Source of the DNA: Saprospiraceae bacterium
GTDB lineage: Bacteria; Bacteroidota; Bacteroidia; Chitinophagales; Saprospiraceae
Direction: 5' to 3'
Assembly: GCA_020630475.1 (NCBI GenBank)
Contig: JAHDBI010000004.1
Span: 41,938 to 99,943, forward strand
Length of the DNA stretch: 58,006 nt
Each line of letters begins with the position of its first letter. The stretch's first letter is position 1. This document shows positions 1 through 9,331 of this stretch, piece by piece. The notes beneath the pieces were generated by a model, which saw only the letters and a list, made by a program, of their open reading frames with translations, did no database searches and was not told where the DNA came from. A program made the position numbers and the translations under genes.

Positions 1-3000
1 TCTGTTGATGTTAGATCATGGGTCATTTCACCAGTTCCAGTTCCTGCCGAAATATGAATCCCACCACCAGGCCATCCCGTCCAATTAAAATTGATCGTTA
101 CTTCTTGGGTACTGTTCCCTAAATCATCTAATTCACACTCTCCAACAATTAGTTGAGAAATATCCATTGAACAACATAATGGAGGATCTGAAGTTACTGG
201 AAGGGCACTATCACCAAAACAAGTTTTATCTGTTTCATGAATACATCTTACGTAATACGTTTCAGAATTTCCAGGAATATTATCATAAGTTGGAAATTCC
301 TCGGTCCAACCTGTTGCTCCATCATTTGAAAACTCCATAACAAACATGGAATTACATGGCGTAACCACCGAATAATATCCAGATGCACCAGTATCACAAT
401 TTTTATCTACTACTTCTATCTCTGGGGTATTGGCGTGTTTAAAATAAACCACGACAGGTGGTAGACTTATTGGACATGCCGCCCCACAATTCATGCCTAA
501 AGGATCCTCGATCATAATGTTATAGATCCCTGCAGGTAAATTAGATTGAGATTCCCAATCCGTGGTTCCAGGGATATTGGTAAAATTTAAATTAACCGGA
601 CCTGTATTGGATATATTATAAGGAGAAGAATATGTATTTGTACTAAAATTGTAATTTGATCCACCAACTAAATCGTTTAAAATAATTTTTCCGTTATCCA
701 CCTCTCGACAGTCTTCACTTATGGCTTCAGCGGTAGCATCTATAATAGGTGCATCAGAAATAAACCTCATACATGTAGACGATTTAGATCCATCACACTG
801 ATCCTCATAACGAATACAAATGACACTATTTAATCGTTTAAAACCTTCACCAAAATCCACAGAATCTACACCCGGAAATCCGAAAGGATCTACCCCTTCA
901 CGAATGAATGGGTTGCCAATTATCCCTAAACCACAATCCCCTTCTGGACTCACATATAAACCAAATTGTCCTGTCCAGTTGTTTGGATATTCCCTTAAAT
1001 CTGGACGCGGTATACCACATTCAAATGTACCATCGTCATATAGGTTATCCTCCGTAGATGTTCCGTCCAAATAACATGCAAATAAATCTTGATATCTCGT
1101 CTCATATATAAGAGGGTCATGAACAATTGGAATATCGTTTACAGTAATATATAGAGTAGAGTTTGTATATGAATCTGGATAAGTTTCGCAAGGTGGTAAT
1201 CCTGAGTCCTCAGTTATTGAATTCACACCCATACATCCTTCAGGGGTAGAGAGTTGAACAAGTACTTTTTCGCGGCAGTTTACCTCAAAAACATGACTTT
1301 CTCTACCATCGCCCCCAGAAATAATTCCATTTCCGAACTTCAATAACCCATTCCGCGAATCTCCTCCACCATTTGGCATATAAGTAATAGCCACATCATC
1401 ATCATTGTGAAGTGCACCATTCGAAGCTAAGGTTCCACAATTTGCAGTATAATTATCATCCTCACAATCGATATCTTGAGGTACACATGAGAATTCCTTA
1501 CTTCCCTCATCCTCAGGCTGTAAAATATAATCACTTCTAATTTCTACTCCATTTAATCCACATAAATCTTCGGATTCTGATCCGAGAGAAACTGTCAAAG
1601 TAGGAGATGAATAATTTTCATTAACTCCTGAAAGACAAATTATATAAACCTCAGAAACTCCAGATTCGTCAATTAGATTTACCTCAGGACCATTGCCAAT
1701 CCCATTGGGTTCACATTGAAGGTTTTCACCAAAATTTCTATTTTGAGTTTGAAATCCTGGAGCTGTTGGATGCTGATTTGCATTAGGCCCTGTATTAGCA
1801 GGTTTGTCGACAATGAGCTCCCACATATAAACATTGTAACACTGACCTGGACAAAGATCAAACTCGTATTGCGGTTTTACACAACACCAATCAGGTACAC
1901 TCCAAGAGTGAATATTTTCAGGATCAGGATCATCTGTCGGAATTCTTTGCCCCAATTCGTAATCATTACATGTTGATCTTTTACTATCTATACAAAACGG
2001 ATCATTACCTATTAATACTCCATTCGAGCCTACTACTCCTGCTGATGCAGCTCCCGAACCCGCTTGTATTTGATAGACTGCATCTCCTGCAGGTACATTA
2101 CAAACTTCAGCTGGACCTATGGCATACTCTAGTTGTAAACCATTTGGAGCCGGTGAATTTTGGCCATAGAATCCGATGTAATGATATAAAGAGTAATCAT
2201 CGCCCATTGGACAAGCATTATCACCTGTTCTAAATCCACACTGAATATCATATGTCAACCTCACTTTTCCTGGTTCTATTTCTTCAATATTGAGAATAGT
2301 CGGAGTAACTGCTTCTACGCAATTTCCAGTCGTTTGTTCTGGAGAAGTACATACAGTATTTCCCGCACATCCATCAAATGGATCTAAATTTAAGGGGACG
2401 CTGCAACTTGCATCGTCTAAATTCGTAAAGGTAAGGGTAATAGCTCCTCCTCCAACGGCTCCAGCAATTTCAAAATTCACGGGGGTTCCAAATGAGCCCG
2501 TAGCTGGACTAATTGTTCCTACATCGGTCGACACACTATACCCAGAGCCAGTACCTGTTGCATTCACTGTTACCAACAGTAAATCATTACTGTTCATTGT
2601 CCCGTCTCCATTTTGGCTACAGCCAATAAGGGCACTAACATCTAAACAAATAAAATCAGCACAATTATTGAATCCAGGAATAACCAAAGGAGCAGATAAT
2701 ACACATCCAGGAGTAGAGCCTGAAAAAGACAATTCAATATCACCTTGACCTGCAGCTCCCGATAAATCGATGATTTGAGTAACTCCGGTCGTACCTGTAG
2801 TAGAACTTAAGGTTCCGACATTAGAAGTTATATTATATGTACTTGAACTTCCAGAAGTTACAATTTGTAGTTTTAGTATATCGTCAAATCCTGGACCATT
2901 TCCATTGTCGTCGCAACTAGATTGTACAAAAACATCCAAACATAAGAAGTCATCACATGAACCAAATCCAGCAATTTCAATAGGATTTGTTGATGAACAG

Positions 3001-4259
3001 GCTGGATTATTTGGGTCTGAAAAAGAAATTTCAATATCTCCTGCACCCGCTGCTCCTGTTAAATTTACCGTTTGGGTGGCACCTGTTACGCCAGTACTTG
3101 GAGTTAAAGTACCAACATTCGAGGATAATTGGTAAGAAGGTGCACTGCCAGAGGATGAAATGGTTAATTCTAAGAAATCATCAGAGCTCGGACCATTTCC
3201 ATTATCATTACAGCTAGATTGAACTGATAAATCCAAACAAATGAAATCTGCACATGAAGCGTATCCTGGAATCACTAAAGGAGCTTGAGAAGCACATCCA
3301 GGATCGTTTGGGTCTGAAAAAGAAATTTCAATATCTCCGGTACCTGCTGCTCCTGTTAAATTTACAGTTTGGGTAATACCTGTTGTTCCAGAGTTTGGAG
3401 TTATCGTACCAACATTGGTAGAAAGATTATATGAACTGGCAGTTCCTGTTGACGTAATGGTTAATTCCAAATAATCATCAGCCCCAGGGCCATTTCCATT
3501 ATCATTACAGCTAGATTGCACAAACATATCAAGACAAACAAAATCTCCACAACTTGAATATGCAGGAATAATAACAGGAGGGTTGGTAACACAGTTTCCA
3601 TCTAATGGATCACTAAATGTTAATTCAATATTTCCCGCTCCTGCCGCACCAGTTAGATTTACAATTTGGGTAACACCAGTAGTTCCCGTTGTAGTACTAA
3701 GTGCACCTACATTACTGCTAATATTGTAGTTAGCGGCACTTCCTAAACTTATAATTTTTAATTCAAGGAAATCATCTGAACCTGGACCATTTCCATTATC
3801 ATTACAAGTAGGGATGACATCAATATCCAAACAAACGAAATCCGCACAACTATTGACACCAGGAATAATTAGTGGATCAGTAACACAATTTGCATCAAAC
3901 GGATCAGAAAAAATTAAGCTGATGTCACCACCTCCAGATATTCCGGTCAAGTTGACAGTCTGATTTACGCCTGTAGTCCCTGTGTTTGACGAAAGTGAAC
4001 CTACATTAGTGCTAATATCATAAGAAGCTGCGGTTCCAGAAGACATGATTAGTAATTCTAAATAGTCATCAGAGCCAGGGCCATTACCATTATCATTACA
4101 GGACATAATAACGTCTACTTCTAGACAGTTCATGATATCGCAAGTTGAAAAATGCAATTTTCCATCTTCGTTATTCGCATTTAATTTAAGGCCTATCAAG
4201 GAAATAAATCCAATGAATAGGATAATGAATACTGTGGTGTAAGTCTTAGTTGTAAACAT
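1..4259 (-). CDS. Giant secreted repeat protein, 3' end beyond window
   Basis: An open frame runs from an ATG at 4259 to the left edge, about 1419 codons with no stop, so the C-terminus is missing. The first ~28 residues (MFTTKTYTTVFIILFIGF then a short polar stretch) look like a signal peptide. Residues ~40-650 are six tandem ~98-99-residue units, each with a C-N/D-DNGNGPG-like motif and a CxDFxCLD-like start. After these comes a Cys-rich, low-lysine extracellular-type region with no domain I recognise. Family knowledge: such giant proteins in Bacteroidota are usually T9SS-exported adhesins, but the sorting domain would lie outside the window, so this is inference. The reading frame stays in register through every repeat. 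The next gene upstream on this strand ends at 4369, so this gene may be the last of a run of envelope genes. Confidence 0.85.
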   Translation of the reverse strand, partial: MFTTKTYTTVFIILFIGFISLIGLKLNANNEDGKLHFSTCDIMNCLEVDVIMSCNDNGNGPGSDDYLELLIMSSGTAASYDISTNVGSLSSNTGTTGVNQTVNLTGISGGGDISLIFSDPFDANCVTDPLIIPGVNSCADFVCLDIDVIPTCNDNGNGPGSDDFLELKIISLGSAANYNISSNVGALSTTTGTTGVTQIVNLTGAAGAGNIELTFSDPLDGNCVTNPPVIIPAYSSCGDFVCLDMFVQSSCNDNGNGPGADDYLELTITSTGTASSYNLSTNVGTITPNSGTTGITQTVNLTGAAGTGDIEISFSDPNDPGCASQAPLVIPGYASCADFICLDLSVQSSCNDNGNGPSSDDFLELTISSSGSAPSYQLSSNVGTLTPSTGVTGATQTVNLTGAAGAGDIEISFSDPNNPACSSTNPIEIAGFGSCDDFLCLDVFVQSSCDDNGNGPGFDDILKLQIVTSGSSSTYNITSNVGTLSSTTGTTGVTQIIDLSGAAGQGDIELSFSGSTPGCVLSAPLVIPGFNNCADFICLDVSALIGCSQNGDGTMNSNDLLLVTVNATGTGSGYSVSTDVGTISPATGSFGTPVNFEIAGAVGGGAITLTFTNLDDASCSVPLNLDPFDGCAGNTVCTSPEQTTGNCVEAVTPTILNIEEIEPGKVRLTYDIQCGFRTGDNACPMGDDYSLYHYIGFYGQNSPAPNGLQLEYAIGPAEVCNVPAGDAVYQIQAGSGAASAGVVGSNGVLIGNDPFCIDSKRSTCNDYELGQRIPTDDPDPENIHSWSVPDWCCVKPQYEFDLCPGQCYNVYMWELIVDKPANTGPNANQHPTAPGFQTQNRNFGENLQCEPNGIGNGPEVNLIDESGVSEVYIICLSGVNENYSSPTLTVSLGSESEDLCGLNGVEIRSDYILQPEDEGSKEFSCVPQDIDCEDDNYTANCGTLASNGALHNDDDVAITYMPNGGGDSRNGLLKFGNGIISGGDGRESHVFEVNCREKVLVQLSTPEGCMGVNSITEDSGLPPCETYPDSYTNSTLYITVNDIPIVHDPLIYETRYQDLFACYLDGTSTEDNLYDDGTFECGIPRPDLREYPNNWTGQFGLYVSPEGDCGLGIIGNPFIREGVDPFGFPGVDSVDFGEGFKRLNSVICIRYEDQCDGSKSSTCMRFISDAPIIDATAEAISEDCREVDNGKIILNDLVGGSNYNFSTNTYSSPYNISNTGPVNLNFTNIPGTTDWESQSNLPAGIYNIMIEDPLGMNCGAACPISLPPVVVYFKHANTPEIEVVDKNCDTGASGYYSVVTPCNSMFVMEFSNDGATGWTEEFPTYDNIPGNSETYYVRCIHETDKTCFGDSALPVTSDPPLCCSMDISQLIVGECELDDLGNSTQEVTINFNWTGWPGGGIHISAGTGTGEMTHDLTST
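2390..4140 (-). repeat. Six tandem ~297-bp (98-99 aa) repeats
   Basis: A block encoding Asn-Gly-Asn-Gly-Pro recurs on the minus strand. On the plus strand it reads ccattwccattatcattac or close, starting near 4081, 3787, 3490, 3193 and 2896, with a degenerate sixth copy near 2602. The spacings are 294, 297, 297, 297 and ~294 bp, all multiples of three. Each protein unit carries a Cys-DNGNGPG-xDDxLEL core, a SxNVGxLxxxTGTTGxTQ segment, a VNLTGxxGxGDIxxxFSDP segment and a closing Cys. Unit 6 is the most diverged. Confidence 0.9.
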
Positions 4260-4368
4260 AATATTGGAGTATCAATTCTGATCTAATTAAGAAAAGTACG
4301 TTCACATATAAATTATCTTAATATGTTTTGGTATAATTTTCTATTTATTGCTTTTCGCTTTCTTTCTT

Positions 4369-4788
4369 TTATTTTACTGAAGGTGTCCCTGAAGAATTAG
4401 AGACTACTTTTAAAGTTTTGGAAGATCCTAGTGGATTTACCCTGTATACGTAATTGGCTCGTGCTGTTCGCTTATACTGAAGTTGATTTGCATTTAAGCC
4501 AGGAGTGTGCGCTGCTGAACGACGTACATTAATTCTTCTAAAATCATTGATATTATAGGGTTCTTTTTCATTCGAAATAATCAATGACTCCCGTTTTCTT
4601 TTTTCTTCTAATTGTCTTTTTATTTCTAGAGCTTCCTTTTGAGCTTGGCTTATAGGAATAGAGTCTTGAAAACTATAAGCACTTAAGTGAAATTTTAGAT
4701 TGTTTTTATCTGGTGCTTCAGTTTTAGCCGCCAATGAAAGCATTATTAAACATCCAAATAATAAAAGTGCAGATTTTATATTTTTCAT
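4369..4788 (-). CDS. Small exported protein, unknown function
   Basis: This encodes 139 residues from an ATG at 4788. The first ~24 residues (MKNIKSALLLFGCLIMLSLA) form a typical Sec signal peptide. The Cys in the hydrophobic core does not sit in a convincing lipobox. The mature part has a Lys/Glu/Arg-rich helical stretch around residues 48-72 (QKEALEIKRQLEEKRKRE) and then a basic, Ser/Thr-rich tail. I recognise no domain. The gene sits between the giant repeat protein and the DUF1554 gene on the same strand, with ~110-175 bp gaps, so co-transcription is possible but not shown. The signal peptide and plausible composition make a real gene likely. Confidence 0.65.
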   Translation of the reverse strand: MKNIKSALLLFGCLIMLSLAAKTEAPDKNNLKFHLSAYSFQDSIPISQAQKEALEIKRQLEEKRKRESLIISNEKEPYNINDFRRINVRRSAAHTPGLNANQLQYKRTARANYVYRVNPLGSSKTLKVVSNSSGTPSVK

Positions 4789-4963
4789 CTTGTGTAGTTT
4801 TATCTTATTTAAAATTTAGTCTTTCAATCCGTAAAATATTTTTTGACCTATAGTTTTAGAACCTCAAATAGAGTTCTAAACAAAAATGGATATAATGATT
4901 TTTTATAGATTTTCATTTGAGGGTTATTAACCGTTTAGCTTATTTTCTTGGTACTTCAAAGCC

Positions 4964-5773
4964 TTAAATTCCAATACAAAAAATGGCATGATCAAATCCG
5001 GTACCACAAGTCAAAAGACTCAGATTCATACCATTAGGAAATGATCCTCCTGGAGCACTAGCAGCACCAATTTCAGCATCAGGAATTTGCCCTACACCCC
5101 AAGCTGACCATGCAGTTCCAGTAGTATTCGTCCAATTTCCACAGGTATTTGTAGGGTCAGCCATGGGAATATTTCCTCCAGTCACAGAATGGACCAAATA
5201 TCCATGTACTAATTCTGGAGATTGATTGTTGTCGGCATCGGTCATTTTAGTTCCATCAGGCATCAAAACCACATCTGCATATTCCAAGGCTGTTCCTCCT
5301 ATATTTGTTCGAGGAGATATTCCTGAAAAAGCATCTGATATTTTCAATGGATCTCCATCAGAAGTCGTACCTGGAAAATTTAATCCTGTTGTTGGATTTT
5401 TTAAATCCTCGTTCCAATGTTTGGTTAACCGATCATTAGCTCCAGTTAAACTGGCATCAGCCAATAAAGCTTCATAAGTCCCAGGTAAATTCCAAGATTG
5501 GGCATAAGCTTGGCATTTCGCGTCGGCACCTGATATGCCTCCTAGGTTTCCACCCCAATTCGTAACAATTCCAGGTCGATTTGTGTAAAGAGGATCAAAA
5601 TATCCGTCATTTGCTGTAATTGGCATGACAAACATTCGTCCTTTTGCAATCTCTACACAATCCGTATCAGGCAGAGTAAAACTAGCTGATCCATTTTGAG
5701 TAAATGAATCCAAGGCAAAAAAGAGACTTAAGATTAATATTATATACTTCATTGTTTTCTTATTTCTTTTCAT
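4964..5773 (-). CDS. DUF1554 (C-type-lectin/endostatin-like fold) secreted protein
   Basis: I place the start at the ATG at 5773, one base after the stop of the upstream gene; a TTG at 5782 in the same frame is the alternative. The N-terminal ~25 residues (KKTMKYIILILSLFFALDSF) are a signal peptide. The mature protein has the DUF1554 pattern: GRMFVMPITANDGYF, GNLGGISGADAKCQAYAQ, then a TYEALLAD block, a TxHWN segment, and C-terminal paired cysteines near NTCGNW, LTCGTG and FCIGI. Known family: DUF1554 occurs in Leptospira outer-membrane Len proteins that bind host factor H and matrix proteins, on an endostatin/lectin-like fold. Here it ends a three-gene coupled unit after a Cys-rich secreted protein and a TlpA-like thioredoxin. 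A ligand-binding surface role is inferred; the ligand is unknown. Confidence 0.8.
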   Translation of the reverse strand: MKRNKKTMKYIILILSLFFALDSFTQNGSASFTLPDTDCVEIAKGRMFVMPITANDGYFDPLYTNRPGIVTNWGGNLGGISGADAKCQAYAQSWNLPGTYEALLADASLTGANDRLTKHWNEDLKNPTTGLNFPGTTSDGDPLKISDAFSGISPRTNIGGTALEYADVVLMPDGTKMTDADNNQSPELVHGYLVHSVTGGNIPMADPTNTCGNWTNTTGTAWSAWGVGQIPDAEIGAASAPGGSFPNGMNLSLLTCGTGFDHAIFCIGI

Positions 5774-5774
5774 T

Positions 5775-7118
5775 TTATTCAATGGTTACATATCGTCCAC
5801 ATGGGATTTTCAATTCGATTAATGACATATTGTTACTTGTATCACAATCTTCATATACCGGATTATCCACATCCGTAGCTAAGTCTAAGGGTAAATTTGA
5901 CGTCCCATCCTCTCCAATAATAGCGTAAATATCAATACCCATATTAGCGCATTCTCCTATATCAATATCGTTGATTCTATGAATCGAATTCGCTGCTATA
6001 TCCATTGTGGTTAAATAAGTGTTAAGCTGATTTGCACCTGGAGCTGTTGGATCACCTTCGTAAAACGTGATTGGTGTACCCACTGGAAGTGCCCCATCTC
6101 CGTTCAAGACTTTTATATCTACCGTCATATTATTTGGGCAACCCGGAAATTCTAACTTTTGAATAGCCAAAATGGCATCAGAACAGCAGCTAATAGTGAT
6201 TTCTTCTGGCCCTACTACCTGAACACAACCATCCGTCATAGTGGCCGCAACATTGGTTCCTTTCATCCAAGTACTTGGAAGCCCGTTACTTGTTTTATAC
6301 TGAATAACATAAAAATCCCAGGTCCCGGGCATAATGTTTGTCATAGGAGAAACATCGGAGGTTCCCAAAATCTCTCCAAACATATCCGTATAAGCAAAAG
6401 CTGTGCTGAATTCTGGATCCGCGTTTGTAACTGACAGCGCCACGCCCGTTAATTCCGTACCGCAACAGGAACAATCATCGGTGTCATCACAATCTGTTAA
6501 TCCATCTTCATCATCATCAATGCCATTATCACATATTTCCATAGAACCAGAAACTGCACCTGCACCTCCAATGGCTAAGCACCAATAATAGCTAGTATCT
6601 GTCCCTTTAAAACTTAAAAGAGCAGTGCTAGAAGTTGCTGTGAAAACCAGTTGATGTGTATACCAATTTTGGATTACTGGGTGTGTAACGCTTTGAATAA
6701 CATTACCATCTATTAATACCTCTAATGGTCTAGGGCCACCTGCAGATTCGAAAGCGGTAAACGTATGGAAGGTAATCGTGTAGGTACTTCCAGAAACAAT
6801 TCCAGAAACAGTAGTACCAACTTCTTCCAAATGCCCCCCTATCCATTGTGTATCGCCATTAGGTGCGGCTGGCATTGGACCTCCAGAATAACTACTTGAA
6901 CTAAAATATTGCATGGTATTACAATTATCTGTGGTACCCATAATTATTGTCCAACCTACAGGTGCCATATTTCCTCCTAAGGTGCCTGTATTAGATGGTA
7001 AAACCGTTTGTGTATTTCCATCAACATTAAAAAACATTAACAAAAACAGCATTAAGATGTGCGTGTAGTTCAATCTCAATTTTGACCATTGAATTTTTAT
7101 TTTTTTCATACTATTCAT
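5775..7118 (-). CDS. Cys-rich secreted multidomain protein with Ca-binding Asp/Gly motif
   Basis: This encodes 447 residues from an ATG that overlaps the upstream stop by 8 nt, suggesting translational coupling. After a signal peptide (residues ~18-37), residues ~38-195 look like a jelly-roll carbohydrate-binding-type domain: the GWTIIMGTTDNC start, GGHLEEVG, and a VxFTATSSTALLSFKG core. Residues ~205-225 contain CDNGIDDDEDGLTDC, the thrombospondin-type-3-like calcium motif common in Bacteroidota surface proteins. Residues ~310-430 resemble a CARDB-like beta domain. There are about 15 cysteines, several in CC pairs, so disulfides in the periplasm or outside are expected. No T9SS C-terminal domain is evident; the protein ends in PCGRYVTIE. 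The function is not known. Confidence 0.7.
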   Translation of the reverse strand: MNSMKKIKIQWSKLRLNYTHILMLFLLMFFNVDGNTQTVLPSNTGTLGGNMAPVGWTIIMGTTDNCNTMQYFSSSSYSGGPMPAAPNGDTQWIGGHLEEVGTTVSGIVSGSTYTITFHTFTAFESAGGPRPLEVLIDGNVIQSVTHPVIQNWYTHQLVFTATSSTALLSFKGTDTSYYWCLAIGGAGAVSGSMEICDNGIDDDEDGLTDCDDTDDCSCCGTELTGVALSVTNADPEFSTAFAYTDMFGEILGTSDVSPMTNIMPGTWDFYVIQYKTSNGLPSTWMKGTNVAATMTDGCVQVVGPEEITISCCSDAILAIQKLEFPGCPNNMTVDIKVLNGDGALPVGTPITFYEGDPTAPGANQLNTYLTTMDIAANSIHRINDIDIGECANMGIDIYAIIGEDGTSNLPLDLATDVDNPVYEDCDTSNNMSLIELKIPCGRYVTIE

Positions 7119-8613
7119 TTAATGTTGTTGAAACTGCTTTTAAAATTTTTGTAGATTCTATGTATTTACCAATCAATGTTTTATTCTTATCTATTAAAAA
7201 GCCCATCGGGGTGCCATAGACAAAATATTTCTCAACGGTCTCAGATGAAAATCCTTTTTCATCGCATGAGTTTATCCATCCTGTATCTCCTTCTTCAAAA
7301 GAATTAAGACTAATTGCCTTTAGTAAATGTTCTTTCAAAAAATACTTGGTGTCGTTCTTATTCTTATCCATTGAAATAGCAACTACATTTAATCCTTTAT
7401 TTTTAAATTCTTCGAATAAAGCATAGATTCTTGGAATTTCTTCCTGGCAATGAGTACACGAACTACTCCAAAACAAGAGCAGTGTTATTCCTCTTTTAGC
7501 CTCTATTTCAGAAAAGAAGTCAAGAGTTTTTCCACTGAGCTCATCAATTTGAAAGTTGGGAACTGTAGTTCCCAATTTGAATCTTCTCATTGATTCAATC
7601 CTTTTAATATTGACTCTTGAAATACTTCCTTCAATATCACTACAAGAATTAATGTAATTCTCATACAAATAATTGACTGCTTCCTCTGGCCCACGTTGTA
7701 AAAAAACATCTGTTAACAGTTGCACAGTATGTTGCCTCACTACCTCATTAGGATAAGCATATTTCATTATATAATCGACAGCTGTTTCGAATGCAGTCGA
7801 ATCCGATTTGATTTTTTTCGCTTGAGCGAAAAGATATTGTTCAATTTTCATGTCGAACAATGGGTTATTTAATATTGAGGAGTTTGAAAAATCCCATTCC
7901 TTAAAATAATTCTCGTCTATATATGCGTTGATTTCTCGAATTGGTAGTTTAATCGTCGAGATTTTTCTCTTGTCTACTTCGGCGAAATACATCGGACTAA
8001 GTATATCCGCCGCATAGGTATTCTGGTATTCTTTTTGAAAATGTAGAATTTCATCTATCCACTGAAAATAAAGTTGTTCCTGCTCTGCAAGTAAATCAAT
8101 TAGAGTTTCATTAAGAGGTACTCCTCTAACTTCACTTTCTTTTACTTTCTGATCAAATATTTCTTTCAAGACTTGCTGATCTATGTTTACTTTCTTTTTG
8201 GCCTTCACGCATTCTAGAAAAGCAAGGTTGGAAGCCTGCTCCCTATTTCCTTTTACGCTTTTATTGAGCAAATCAATTTCCAAGGATTGCGCTTCTTTAC
8301 CTTTAGCAAATGGAAATGCTTGATTATTAATATGTAATTCATAAATACCTGGTTCCAAGGTAGTTCTTGACTTAAAAGAAAATTTACTATCCTTGAATCC
8401 ATCAATAAATATGCTGTCTATTACTTTCTTGTTTTTTCCCATATACCCTATTAGGTACAGAGTTTGTTCAGACCCAGTAAAATTTTTGAGTAACACTTCA
8501 ATTTTTGAAGATGGTTTTTCAGAATTGCATTCACTTCTTGAATCTGCATTAGTTGGACTAACGCAACAAAAGAAGCAGACGAATACTGTTAGGTATAGCT
8601 GTTTAAGAATCAT
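7111..8613 (-). CDS. TlpA/ResA-like exported thioredoxin with DUF4369-type N-domain
   Basis: This encodes 500 residues. There is a signal peptide at residues 1-23, a beta-rich N-terminal region of the kind found ahead of Bacteroidota TlpA domains (residues ~35-125), a helical middle (~130-340), and a thioredoxin fold from ~350. The active site is C386-T-H-C389 within SSSCTHCQEEIP, with the cis-proline near residue 469 (VYGTPMGF). Family knowledge: such proteins reduce or isomerise disulfides in the periplasm; CTHC is a TlpA-like variant of CxxC. The gene is first in a coupled trio, overlapping the next gene by 8 nt, and that product has ~15 cysteines. A link to partner-protein folding is inferred from context only. 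Confidence 0.88.
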   Translation of the reverse strand: MILKQLYLTVFVCFFCCVSPTNADSRSECNSEKPSSKIEVLLKNFTGSEQTLYLIGYMGKNKKVIDSIFIDGFKDSKFSFKSRTTLEPGIYELHINNQAFPFAKGKEAQSLEIDLLNKSVKGNREQASNLAFLECVKAKKKVNIDQQVLKEIFDQKVKESEVRGVPLNETLIDLLAEQEQLYFQWIDEILHFQKEYQNTYAADILSPMYFAEVDKRKISTIKLPIREINAYIDENYFKEWDFSNSSILNNPLFDMKIEQYLFAQAKKIKSDSTAFETAVDYIMKYAYPNEVVRQHTVQLLTDVFLQRGPEEAVNYLYENYINSCSDIEGSISRVNIKRIESMRRFKLGTTVPNFQIDELSGKTLDFFSEIEAKRGITLLLFWSSSCTHCQEEIPRIYALFEEFKNKGLNVVAISMDKNKNDTKYFLKEHLLKAISLNSFEEGDTGWINSCDEKGFSSETVEKYFVYGTPMGFLIDKNKTLIGKYIESTKILKAVSTTLNE

Positions 8614-8638
8614 TTTAGTTTAATTTTAAGATTCTTAA

Positions 8639-8881
8639 TTAAGTCAGCTCCCTATTAGTCTCATCACTTTTATTCATACGAGCGTTTTCAGTTAAACTCA
8701 TTGAGTTTCGCACAGAATTACGATACAATGAAAAAATGCGGCATGAAAAAAAATGACGGAGATAAGTATTAAGTGATAATCTTAATACCTCTTTAAAGAT
8801 GGCTTTTTTTAGTTCTTTTTTTAAAGAACTCTTTTGATTTAGAACGAATTCTAAATCGTGTGTAAGTATTGTAGTTTTCAT
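8639..8881 (-). CDS. Doubtful small ORF upstream of the thioredoxin trio
   Basis: An 80-codon frame starts at the ATG at 8881 (MKTTILTHDLEFVLNQKSS) and ends 26 bp before the TlpA-like gene. The product is basic, with a predicted amphipathic helix (KSSLKKELKKAIFKEVLRLS) and one Cys. It has no signal peptide and no family I recognise. A GTG at 8908 would extend it by nine residues. Position and orientation fit a leader gene of the downstream operon, but the composition could equally be chance in AT-rich DNA. Confidence 0.3.
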   Translation of the reverse strand: MKTTILTHDLEFVLNQKSSLKKELKKAIFKEVLRLSLNTYLRHFFSCRIFSLYRNSVRNSMSLTENARMNKSDETNRELT

Positions 8882-8908
8882 TATGTGATTTTTGTCATCA
8901 AAAACCAC

Positions 8909-9331
8909 CTTTCATTTAAAATCCAGAGACCAATAAGGATGTTAAACGTTTGGTGTTTAAGCAAAAATCGATTAAGGGGATAACGTATTAGGACGCAATT
9001 TACTTGGGCATTTAACATATTTATAAAAATCGTAATATGAAGATCTTGAATGCGTATTATGATTTTTCAGCGCGTATTAATGCAGTTTTTTGTCGTTATA
9101 ATCCTCTGATTTTCAGGAATGACTAACAGTTTTTATTTAAAAATTCGAATAGAAAAAAAGCCTGCAAAAACGACTTTACTTTTTCTAAATAAATAGGCGG
9201 ATCTTAATCCATCCAAGTTTGCAAAACATCCATAGGAATGTATTCTAGAAATATGTTCTAGAATCTTTGCTTTGAAGAAATCGAGGTACAAAAACGAAAT
9301 TATTATAAGAAAGGATATTGACCGAATTACA
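8909..9331. other. 423-bp stretch without a gene; small inverted repeat
   Basis: No credible coding frame was found. The only clear structure is a perfect 9-bp inverted repeat, ATTCTAGAA / TTCTAGAAT with a 5-nt loop, at 9242-9264. Its arms contain two copies of the palindrome TTCTAGAA. It lacks a T-run on either side, so it fits an operator or RNA hairpin better than an intrinsic terminator. No exact TAnnTTTG element was seen for the minus-strand genes to the left. Confidence 0.5.

Noticed and set aside
820..3217. Several plus-strand frames of 76-152 codons opposite the giant repeat protein
   Set aside because: They are antisense to a continuous coding frame and follow its repeat periodicity.
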